A DNA stretch of 64,000 nucleotides from Ashinkailepas kermadecensis (lineage: Eukaryota > Arthropoda > Thecostraca > Neolepadidae): positions 62,001 to 126,000 of the forward strand of contig JAOTOM010005102.1 of assembly GCA_034440615.1 (NCBI GenBank), written 5' to 3'. The translations under genes were made by a program, and so were the position numbers. Below, in pieces: positions 55,907 to 64,000 of this stretch (its first letter is position 1; the number at the start of each line of letters is the position of its first letter). The notes beneath the pieces are model-generated. The model was not told the DNA's origin and did no database searches. It was given only the letters and a program-made list of their open reading frames with translations.

Positions 55907-56903
55907 TTCCAGGGTAATCGACCCCAATAACGGCCAGCTCAAGGACTGTGTTGCACACCTCCACGAGATGAAATGCAGTCGGTGTATAGAGGATGTGATG
56001 CACATGTTTCGAAGATCATTTTTCTGTTTGTCGAAGTCTTACCACAGCCGTGGAAATACGCCCCTAGTTGACAGCTTCGATGTTTAATCCACGGTTCTTC
56101 TAGATATTCCTTGTTGGTTTAATCCTTGTTTGCGTCACGCGGCAGGTGTCCATAAAGGCGATACAATCAGGGGCGTTGTCAGGCTTTCACGCGCGGGGAC
56201 TGCGACCACGGCGGGGGAGGACGGCTGCAGGCACGGCCGGGGGAGGACTGAGCGCACATTGGTAGGCACGACCGTTCCTGCTGTGCCTCTGGGCCAAGAC
56301 CGCGGCGCGGGGGTGGGGGAACTATATCTCATCCGCGAAGGGTCCTGCATCCCCTCGCGCTGCAGCGACGCTCCCGGACAGAACCAGGGATGGAGGTGCT
56401 GGACCGCACTGGATGCGCTCTCAGGGGAACAAAGTAGCTCGATAATACTTGCATGCAGCGGTTCGCAACGGTCTTTTGAGTGGGTGGGACAGACTTTCAT
56501 GCTGGGTCCAGAGGGTCTGGTCCCGACCATCGTCGGTGTCGCCCCCTCATTATATTTTATTATATTTTAAAAAGCTTGAATGCCTTTTTCAGGATGTTTG
56601 AAGTCCCTCGGTGAAAGGCATTCAGCTGGACGTAGATTGGTGCGACGAGTTTAATGGTATACTTTTCATTGCAATTTAAGCACATTCTAGGGTGGAAGAG
56701 ACTCTGTGATTATTAAAGGTTTATTACCTCTGAGTCGCGCGGAGTCCGGGTCACGGCCTCTGACACAACCCCACCAGACCTCTGACAGGGTACTACCGGG
56801 CCTCTGACACGACATTGCTGGCCCATGTTGCCACGTTAACGGACACCTGGCATGGATACTGTGCCCCCGATGCTGGCACCGCAATTCCAGTTTGGACTCC
56901 TAG
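55907..56903. other. Unannotated spacer
   Basis: A 146-codon + strand frame (56,130-56,570) has no recognisable domain and reads as GC-rich filler. Nothing else was identified. Confidence 0.4.
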
Positions 56904-57028
56904 CTCCCGACACGAATACCCAATTCTTGGAAGAGCGTCACTTTGTGCTGGGCCCTTAGCCATGCGGACAGTACCGGCAAGGACATGGCTGATGCCGCGG
57001 CGAGGAGGACAGCTGGTCGGCTCCCCAC
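56904..57028 (+). pseudogene. LINE RNase H fragment, 5' side of the LTR insertion
   Basis: It encodes SWKSVTLCWALSHADSTGKD then MADAAARRTAGRLP, matching the non-LTR retrotransposon RNase H pattern WVPSHxGIxGNExADxxARR with the His and Asp kept. It is severely 5'-truncated: a stop lies at 56,901 and no reverse transcriptase is seen upstream. The LTR element then interrupts it. Confidence 0.72.
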
Positions 57029-57166
57029 TGTGGTGGTTGAGTTGGCAACCAATAGATGTCGCTACGGTCGTACCTCAGCTGAGCGCGGGAATGCAAATAC
57101 AGTTCTGGTTCAGACGCCCTCGTGAGTGTACCGTGTCCTACAGCCGAGTCGGGTGGAACCGAACCA
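57029..57166 (+). repeat. 5' LTR (138 bp)
   Basis: It begins TGTGGTGGTTGAGTTGGCAA and ends GGAACCGAACCA. I compared it base by base with the 3' LTR and saw no difference. Confidence 0.95.
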
Positions 57167-57184
57167 TGGCGCGGTCGGTAGGAC
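57167..57184 (+). promoter_or_regulatory. Putative primer-binding site
   Basis: TGGCGCGGTCGGTAGGAC lies immediately after the LTR end CA. The initial TGG pairs with a tRNA CCA 3' end; which tRNA is unknown. Confidence 0.65.
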
Positions 57185-57253
57185 GATGCTCGACCTGAAC
57201 AGCAGCTTTTGCCTGTGGCTGGCCCAAGAGACATTGGATGGCTTTCGAAAGCT

Positions 57254-57568
57254 ATGCAACCAGAGAAGCTCGACTTCACGACAGACCGCGGGGAGAGATT
57301 CAAGACATGGCGTATGAGATGGGACGACTTCGCCCTGTTATCTGGACTATACACGCAACCGACGGTGGTACAGATGGCCGTGCTACGGTCATGTTTATCT
57401 GATGAGGCGTTGAAAGTCGCTACCAATCTTGATATCGCCGACAGTGATCGAAATGACATTTGTATTATAGGTACCCACACACATTACGGCTCCATACGAA
57501 GAGCGGGACTCGGGCCGGCGCAGCGCGTTGGATGCCGGCAGCAGCGGATGCCAGCCAGCATATATTGA
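57254..57568 (+). pseudogene. Truncated gag
   Basis: The frame starts MQPEKLDFTTDRGERFKTWR and continues MRWDDFALLSGLYTQPTVVQ, a gag capsid N-terminal pattern (W-x3-W, then a helix with LRxCLSDEALKV). Homology stops near 57,470, after which about 40 bp are an inverted copy of sequence at 61,071-61,113. The frame then ends at 57,568. It is far shorter than a normal gypsy gag of roughly 250-400 residues, so the middle is probably deleted. Confidence 0.75.
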
Positions 57569-58100
57569 AGACTGCTCACGATGCGGGCGCGACCACCGGT
57601 GGTCCGACCGATGTCCTGCTCTGGACAGACGATGTCTGCAATGCGGTGAGACGGGACACTTTGCCGCGAAATGCAGATCTCGTGTGTCACGGAGACCTGC
57701 AGCGTCCTCCATAACCCTCGCGTGTGTATCGATCGTGCCGGCCCCCAGGGTAATGGTGGAGGTCACTTCCGAATCGGGAATGCAATGCGGCCGCATTAAC
57801 GCGCTCCCTGACACGGGAGCAGATGTCACTGTCGCCGGGATAGATTTTGCGGCCCGTATTGGAGATGACAACCATAGCTTGAGGCCCCCAACTATGCACC
57901 CGACGGCCGTCGATGGTCGAACGGCGCGTTCTCTTGGCAGCCTCCCCGTACGGATCCGTCTAGGCCCCGCTACCGTGACTGATGTTGTGCATATTATCAG
58001 AGGCGTCAAGGGATTGATCCTCTCTTGGCGCACGACGCGGGGTCTGCATGTTATACCCGAGAATTACCCGCGACAGCTCAGCACACAATCCACGGCATGA
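57528..58100 (+). pseudogene. Gag zinc knuckles and aspartic protease
   Basis: This frame encodes two CCHC knuckles (CSRCGRDHRWSDRCP and CLQCGETGHFAAKC, about 57,570-57,675), then the protease with active site LPDTGADVTVAG (about 57,805-57,840) and a C-terminal GLILSWRTTRGLHVIPENYP. It ends at 58,100 out of frame with reverse transcriptase, which continues in the overlapping frame from about 58,025. Confidence 0.88.
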
Positions 58101-58699
58101 CCGCAATGGAGGCCGAGCAGGTAGAGTTGCCCATTTCTGAGAGGCCATGCCCGTCTTCACGGTCGCCGTCCCCAGGGAGTCGTCGCTCCCAGTACAATGC
58201 AGTGCGCCACCATTGCGCAGCTAGTGCGGTATTGCTGGCAGCACGAGAGGCTGACTCGGTAGCGTCCGCACCACTGAATGAGTACCCTGACGTGCTCGAT
58301 GGAGTTGTGCGGGCCATGCCAGGAGAAACTTTCAAAATTAAACTGAAGGAGGGCGCAATTCCGTTTGCTATCAGAGCACCACGTCGTATCCCACTTGCCT
58401 ATCGAGAAAAGCTTCGAAGTGAACTCGACAAGTTGCAGCAGGAAAAAATCATCGAACCAGTCGTTGAGCCAACTGAGTGGTGTGCACCGATTGTAGTGGC
58501 ACCGAAGAAATGCGGTGGAATTCGTATCTGCTGCGACCTGTCGAAGCTGAATGCATCGGTCCTCCGGGAAAGGTATCAGTCCAGTACGCCAGCGGAATGT
58601 GTCGCATCAATCGCCGCATCAGAGGCTAGGTGGTTCAGTGTATTTGACGCTGCAAGGGGTATCATCAGTGCCCTCTGGAGGAGTCCAGCCGTCACTTGA
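58025..58699 (+). pseudogene. Reverse transcriptase, N-terminal part (frameshifted)
   Basis: It encodes EYPDVLDGVVRAMPGETFKI, then FAIRAPRRIPLAYREKLRSE, ELDKLQQEKIIEPVVEPTEW and CGGIRICCDLSKLN: fingers and palm of a gypsy-type reverse transcriptase. At WFSVFDAARG the frame should continue GYHQCPLEE, but that is in the next frame. One A appears to be missing at about 58,655 (AAGGGG for AAAGGGG), and this frame stops at 58,699. Confidence 0.88.
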
Positions 58700-59865
58700 C
58701 AACATTCATAACGCCCTTCGGCCGGTATCGCTTCTGCCGAGCACCGTACGGCATATCGTCTATATCCGAGCATTACAATCGCAGGATGGATGAATGCTTC
58801 AGTGGGATCGACGGTATCCAGCGACTGGTGGATGACGTCATCGTCTACAGCAAGACAAAAGAGGACCACGTGCAAAGGGTCGAGCGGTTCTTAGACCGCT
58901 GCAGGGCACGACAAGTAACTCTGAATCCTGCCAAGGTTCAGCACATGCAGAAGTCAGTCAAGTTCGCCGGCTTCATCGTCTCTGAGTATGGCTACGTGCC
59001 GGATCCTGACCTAACCAGCGCGATAGCGTCATTCCCAGCGCCACAGTCCCTTACGGATCTACGTCGTTTCTTCGGCCTAGTCAATCAAGTCGCCCCTTTC
59101 TCCGATGAGACGGCGGAGCTGCTAGAGCCGCTCCGCCACCTGTTGAGTACCAGGAGAACTTTTAGTTGGGACGAGTGTCATGACGTGGCGTTCCAAAAGG
59201 CACGCGCTGCTTTGTCGTCGGTGCGCACACTGGCATATTACGACCCGAAGCGCCCAACGTTGTTGTCGACAGACGCCAGTCGGCTCAAAGGGCTGGGCTT
59301 TCTGCTGCAGCAGAAACAGCCAGATGGCACATGGCGTGTAGTACAAGCCGGCTCGCGATTCCTGTCGGACGCAGAGACTCGATACGCCACTATCGAGTTA
59401 GAGCTACTGGCGGTAGCATGGGCGTGCCGCAAATGCCGCCTTTTCCTCGGTGGGTTGCAGCATCTTGATCTGCTTGTGGATCACCGTCCGCTCATTCCGA
59501 TCCTGAATTCCAAAAACCTAGACGAGATAGAAAATCCCCGTCTACAGCGCTTACGAGAGAAGCTGATGGAATGGCACCTGACTGCAAGCTGGCGGCGGGG
59601 AAAGGATCACCAAGGCCCAGACGCGCTATCCAGGGCGCCAACACAAGATCCTTCAAAGGAAGACGAGCTTGCCGAAGATGACGACGCCGTGTCGGTGTCC
59701 ACAATAATCAGCAACGAGATCACAAGGTCAAAAACTGACATACGACTGGACGAGGTTCGTCTGACGGCCGACAGAGACGAGGAGGCACGTCTGCTATTGC
59801 AGACGATGCTCGACGGCTTCCCGTCACAAAAATCCGATCTCCCGGAAATTCTGCGCCCCTACTGA
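58660..59865 (+). pseudogene. Reverse transcriptase C-terminus and RNase H
   Basis: It continues GYHQCPLEESSRHLTTFITP, then the catalytic box LVDDVIVYS (about 58,830), the thumb FAGFIVSEYGYVPDPDL and the connection. RNase H keeps STDAS, IELELLAVAWA and LLVDHRPL. The frame ends at a TGA (59,863-59,865), directly before integrase in the same frame. That in-frame stop is either a lesion or, less likely, a readthrough site. Confidence 0.9.
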
Positions 59866-61068
59866 GCGGTGCACGACCGTCTCACAGTCGACGACGGCTT
59901 TGTGGTATGCGGCTGCCGCCTCGTCATCCCCAGACCTCTCAGGTCCTCAGTTCTGCGTGAGCTGCACGCCGGTCACCAGGGCAAAGAGAAAACCAAGGGC
60001 CGGGCTCGTCAGATCGTATATTGGCCGGGAATAGACCTGGCCATCGAACACATCACCAGGACCTGCCGGCCGTGCCAAAGAGATCTGCCGTCCCTCCAAA
60101 AGGAGACGTACCGCCGTCACCAGTCCGCCAGTCGTCCCTTCCAGCACTTATGTGCGGACTTAAGTCAGTACGCTGGGCAGTACTTCCTCGTCGCAGTGGA
60201 CCCATACTCTGGCTGGCAGATGGTGCGGCTGCTTGGCACGAATGCCACTGCGGCCAGACTTGTGACAGAGTTACGGGGCATATTCTGCATCGCCGGAGTA
60301 CCAGAGATTCTCTGGTCGGACGGTGGCCCACAATTCACTGCCCGATTGTTCCAGCAGTTCCTGTCACGATGGGCTGTGCAGCATCGTGTCTCTTCACCCC
60401 ACTACCCGCAGTCAAACGGACGGGCGGAGGCTGCCGTGAAGCACACGGCAACGTTGATCAGACGATGCTGGGACGAGCGCTCCTCAGCCCTGGATCCGGA
60501 CGCATGGGTGCGCGGTGTGCTGCAGCACCGTAATTCCCCGGGACCGGATGGCCGTTCCCCAGCACAAATCTTGTTCGGACACCCCGTACGGGACATGCTG
60601 CCGGCACACAGACGATGCTTCGCAGCGTGCTGGCAGCGCACCGCCGATGATGCTGAAGCTGCTGCCGCTACTCACCGGGACCGGGTGGAGGCCCATTACA
60701 ACCAGCGCGCGCGCGACCTACCGGGGCTTCAGGTCGGCAGCCAGGTGGCGCTGCAAAATCCCTCGACTGGCAAATGGGATCGATGCGGTGTTGTGACCGA
60801 GGTAACGGGACACCGCCGATACTTCGTTCGTCTGCCAGGCGGAAGAGTATTAACACGAAACAGACGTCATCTACGCCAGCGATACGCCCACGCCACGCCG
60901 GACGAGGTCGAATCGGTGTCATCGCCGGCCGCGGTGCTACATCCGCCTCCGTCCCAGCCTGCGCCGCCGCCGGACGCCGCCGGGGGTGCGCCGCGGCGAT
61001 CCGATCGCGTGCGCCGGCGTCCGCAGCGCCTCATAGAAGTGATGCGTTGTGCGCAACAGGATTGGTGA
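59866..61068 (+). pseudogene. Integrase
   Basis: About 400 codons in the frame of the upstream RNase H. The N-terminal zinc-binding part has HAGHQGKEKTKGRARQIVYW and CRPCQ. The catalytic core keeps D-D-E: CADLSQYAGQYFLVAVDPYS, WSDGGPQFTARL and YPQSNGRAEAAVKH. The C-terminal part (LQVGSQVALQNPSTGKWDRC, then RRYFVRLPGGRVLTRNRRHL) is the usual gypsy GPY/F-like tail, followed by a Pro-rich end. Open over its full length, but separated from reverse transcriptase by a stop. Confidence 0.92.
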
Positions 61069-61221
61069 TGGGGTGGAGCCGTAATGTGTGTGGGTACCTA
61101 TGATACAAATGTCATTTACTTTTGTTCTGCTCGAATCTGCCGCTTAAGTATTTTGGTGCGAAAGTATGATCATTTGTTCAGTCGCTTAGGTACATCGCAC
61201 AGTAAATGACAAGTGATGGGG

Positions 61222-61359
61222 TGTGGTGGTTGAGTTGGCAACCAATAGATGTCGCTACGGTCGTACCTCAGCTGAGCGCGGGAATGCAAATACAGTTCTG
61301 GTTCAGACGCCCTCGTGAGTGTACCGTGTCCTACAGCCGAGTCGGGTGGAACCGAACCA
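61222..61359 (+). repeat. 3' LTR (138 bp)
   Basis: Identical as read to 57,029-57,166. It is preceded by GTGATGGGG, a short purine-rich tract. Confidence 0.95.
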
Positions 61360-61364
61360 CCCAC

Positions 61365-61709
61365 TCGTGTACTTACCGCCCTTCCACAAATATCAACCAA
61401 TCTATCAACGCATTATTCGGGCTTCAATGGCAGAAAACTTGGGATTCCATTAACAATAACAAGCTAAGAAGTTTGAAGGATCGTCCAGCCTTATGGGAGT
61501 CATCAGTGAGAAATCATCGTTGGGAAGAAGTAGTACTTGCTCGGTTAAGGATAGGGCACACATACGCCACCCATAGCTACTTGCTGATGAAGGGATCGAA
61601 GCCGATCTGTGATTTTTTAGATGTACCTTTTACAGTGCGCAATGCTCTGCTGTCATGTCCCCGCTTCGTAGTTCAACGGGGACGGCTTTTTAGGCGACAA
61701 GTGCTTTAG
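61365..61709 (+). pseudogene. LINE C-terminal fragment, 3' side of the LTR insertion
   Basis: It encodes INALFGLQWQKTWDSINNNK, then LRSLKDRPALWESS, EVVLARLRIGHTYATHSYLL and VPFTVRNALLSCPRF. This is the C-terminal region of jockey/I/R1-like LINE ORF2 proteins (W-W spacing, RLRIGHTxxTHxYLL, then a degraded CxxC near the end). It is offset by one frame from the piece before 57,029 when the LTR element is removed, so the LINE was already decayed. Confidence 0.8.
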
Positions 61710-62450
61710 ACGCTTAAGCTTACTGATATTTTAGGTGGCGATTCGCGTCTTATCCTGAAAAATCCCAATGGGATTGGCATTTATTCTCCATGGGACATAT
61801 GGGATCCCATATGTCCCATGGAGGAAAACCTGGATTGTCCCATTATCAAAACCAAATCGCATTGAGTATACAGAATCCCATGGAAAAGCCAGAACAGTCC
61901 TATCGTAGAATTGGGGCAGTTCCATATAGCGTACCGGAACCCCGTCAGACTTTTAGGTGCCCGATCCCTCAGGCATCCATGAGGCTTCCCCTTTTTGGTC
62001 AACCGTACCTAACATGCCTAGAGACTGGTCTAAGAGATTTCAAGTGCGGTATAGCGACCTGCACCAAGACCAACGAATAATTAATTAAGAGCTTAATCAG
62101 TCATGCAGACACTCAATATGTCAGGTAAAATACGTGGTTCTGAAACAGCCAGAACAGTGGCTCGAACGGTACTGACAATCTTCACAATGGAGGATCAGTC
62201 ATCAGACCAATCATCAGCTGACGCTACTCCATCATCACTGTGATTGGCAGCTGGGCAGCGGCCGACCTGTTTTAATCTTTGTGTTTGTGTCAGGTCCACA
62301 GGGGCTATACCTAGGTAAGTTTGTAGCTCAAGGTAATTTTCGATTTCTTGGAATTTCTTTTTCTAATGCAATGTTCATGAATGTGCTTAACAAGATTGTG
62401 ATATGACAGCCCATTTCCTCTACAAATGCATACTTTTCAGTTGGGAGGCA
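61710..62450. other. Spacer with palindromes
   Basis: It contains the 38-bp palindrome listed separately and a shorter AATCCCAATGGGATT at about 61,761. Short ORFs lack domains. Confidence 0.5.
61786..61823. repeat. Perfect 38-bp palindrome
   Basis: CTCCATGGGACATATGGGA is followed directly by its reverse complement, with no spacer. It contains NcoI-, NdeI- and BamHI-like hexamers only because of the symmetry. Confidence 0.97.
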
Positions 62451-62810
62451 AAATCTTTACCTTTCGGCGGCCGACACATACTGCCAATGTTAGTGATTTG
62501 TAAAGAGGTGTACAGTGGGGAACAGTGACGTCACATGAGTCAGGGAAGTGACGTCACGACGTCACAAGTGCTTAGGAGGATTCTGGTTTTCCGGTTAGGT
62601 TAGGTTAGGTTAGGCTAGGCTAGGCTAGGTTAGATTATATTATGCTATGATACATTTTGTATATTATGCTACATTATCTTAGTCTAAGTTAGGTGGTAAT
62701 CTTTACCGACACCCGACTCCTGTGACGTCACTGCTCTCCACTGTACACCTCTTTACAAATCACTAACCTTGGCAGTATGTGTCGGCCGAAAGGTAAAGAT
62801 TACCCAAAAT
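62451..62810. mobile_element. Inverted-repeat element (MITE-like hairpin)
   Basis: Arms of about 95 bp (62,451-62,547 and 62,713-62,808) are inverted and about 90% alike: AAATCTTTACCTTTCGG, CCGACACATACTGCCAA, TTAGTGATTTGTAAAGAGG and CAGTGACGTCAC. The loop of about 165 bp contains the TTAGG-type run. Target duplication not determined. Confidence 0.85.
62594..62633 (+). repeat. Interstitial TTAGG/CTAGG pentamer run
   Basis: About four perfect TTAGG units followed by CTAGG variants. (TTAGG)n is the common arthropod telomere repeat, but this run is short and sits inside an inverted-repeat element. Confidence 0.75.
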
Positions 62811-64000
62811 AACACCCATGAAGGGGCTTGGAGTTGGGTAATATAGCATGAAAAGTAATGTTCAGAATCAGGAAAAATGCAACATAACCTAACCTAGCCT
62901 AACCTTCCACGCAAGAAAATGTTTTTAATGGAAAATTTCTGAACTTTTTTTCTCTAATTTTTTTTTTCAGTTAAAGCACCTAAACTAAACTAACTGAACC
63001 TACCTATCTGTTTTTTAATATATTTTTTTTTAAGCCTGACTTAAACTAACCTAAACTGCCACAAACTGCTTTTGAAGAAAAACAAGTTCTAATTTTTGTA
63101 TTAAAAATATTAAAAAAAAACATTGTTTGATATTTGTTTTCTAGCTTAGAAAAGAGCCTAATATAACCTAACAAAACCTAATCCCTTTGTATGCCTCATG
63201 AAGGTAAACTGTGTAAGCTCATCTCTTGGTTAATTTAAGCTGCAATAATATTCCTACATACAGGGGTGTAGCATTGTATGTTTTTGGGAGCACTCCCCCC
63301 CCCACACAATGTTGGCTGTCCACCACCTCAATAATTTCAACCTTTAACATGGCACCTTATAAGGTATGCCCCAATCCATTTTAGCCTGCCATTACCTTCG
63401 TGTATTGTGCCCCCCCCCCATACACACACACGCAAAAAAAAATCATTTTCAGAAACCTATGCTGATGGTTGCCTAGGTCTATGCCAGGGCAGGGTTCACA
63501 CCTTTTGTACAGCAGGTGGTTTTAACAACAATACTATTATCATTTAGGTTGTTCACAGGATGAATGAGTCACATGTTTTGCTGGTAATGTTGTGCTTTAA
63601 GGTGTTTTATGAATTCTTGGAAGTTTTCCTTCGAATGCAATGTTTATGAATATGACTAAGATGATGGGACTTCTCATTTTCAGTGCAAATGCTTACTTTT
63701 AGTTTGTGAGTAAAATAACACTAGGAAATGGGCTTTGTATTAGATAACAGCATAAAAGTTAGTTTCAAAAATAAAATGTGTCAGCCTAGCTTATCCAAGC
63801 CTAAGCCTTTAGTGAAGCAAAAATATATAAAAATACAATTTAACAAATTTCAAACAATGTGTTGTCTTAAATCTTCCAAATTAAGAAAAAGCATATATTA
63901 ACCTAACCTGAAGAAAAACAATTTTTTTAAAAATATAAATTAAAAATATCAGAAATTTTCCTGTTTTTCTTTGCAATATGCAAACATGTAAGTTGATAGA
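62811..64000. other. AT-rich repeat DNA at window end
   Basis: AACCTAACC-type tracts, poly-A/T runs, and a CAGGGGTGTAGCATTG segment at 63,261 that resembles a decayed hAT terminus. A segment TGTTTATGAATATGACTAAG at 63,643 resembles 47,808 and 62,381. No gene seen. Confidence 0.5.

Larger units (their letters stand above)
57029..61359 (+). mobile_element. Ty3/gypsy-like LTR retrotransposon, complete but disabled
   Basis: A 4,331-bp element bounded by two 138-bp LTRs that read identically and start TG and end CA. It has a 5-bp target duplication CCCAC (57,024-57,028 and 61,360-61,364). A primer-binding-like TGGCGCGGTCGGTAGGAC follows the 5' LTR directly, and a short purine-rich AAGTGATGGGG precedes the 3' LTR. 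The internal order is gag, protease, reverse transcriptase, RNase H, integrase, which is the Ty3/gypsy order. The pol frame is broken by at least two frameshifts and one stop, and gag is shortened. The insertion splits a LINE fragment. Confidence 0.95.

Noticed and set aside
54034..56005. Many minus-strand ORFs of 66-182 codons with repeating WHHGRLQYRDG
   Set aside because: They are translations of the 29-bp satellite in all frames; no start context or domain.
56130..56570. ORF of 146 codons upstream of the LINE fragment
   Set aside because: No reverse transcriptase or other motif; not continuous with the RNase H fragment.
59863..59865. Programmed stop readthrough between RNase H and integrase
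   Set aside because: The same element has other lesions, so a plain nonsense mutation is simpler; no readthrough context recognised.

Overview
This is a eukaryotic nuclear window with spliced genes, long introns, dense microsatellites, MITEs and nested retrotransposons. Coding exons are GC-rich against AT-richer introns. A short interstitial (TTAGG)n-type run near 62,594 and the general style suggest an arthropod, perhaps a crustacean. That is inference only; no taxon-specific gene was seen.

The main gene is on the + strand and enters from upstream. Six phase-compatible exons (2073-2158, 2669-2769, 4444-4648, 6100-6200, 7397-7573, 22075-about 22247) encode most of a kinesin-3 motor resembling the KIF16B/STARD9 branch: microtubule-binding loops, switch I (NRLSSRSH), switch II (DLAGSE) and the neck. 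The P-loop exon is not in the window. A small exon at 24775-24827 joins in phase to a giant exon starting at 28390, which encodes a mostly disordered tail of about 3,680 residues. That tail runs through one apparent single-base frameshift at 37,550 to a stop at 39,450. Joining motor to tail is inference, supported by phase and strand; the link from the neck to 24,775 is unresolved.

The most unusual feature is that three splice junctions of the kinesin are themselves the units of minisatellites. The exon 2 donor is repeated 8 times (63-bp class), the exon 3 donor about 23 times (27 bp) and the exon 6 acceptor 10 times (56 bp). Other GC-rich arrays lie at 1-1066, 23,818-24,437 and 24,838-25,420.

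The 14.5-kb intron 7,574-22,074 holds SSRs, a PIF/Harbinger-like MITE, two hAT-like MITEs and a tRNA-Ala(AGC). Downstream of the gene (39.5-64 kb) I see only repeats: tandem arrays, a 2.9-kb hAT element with remnants of a spliced transposase and a nested hAT MITE, a foldback-type inverted repeat (48.3-52.1 kb), a tRNA-derived SINE, a 1.8-kb 29-bp satellite, and a Ty3/gypsy-like element (57,029-61,359) with identical LTRs inserted into a LINE fragment. The end of the window is AT-rich repeat DNA. No convincing minus-strand gene was found.
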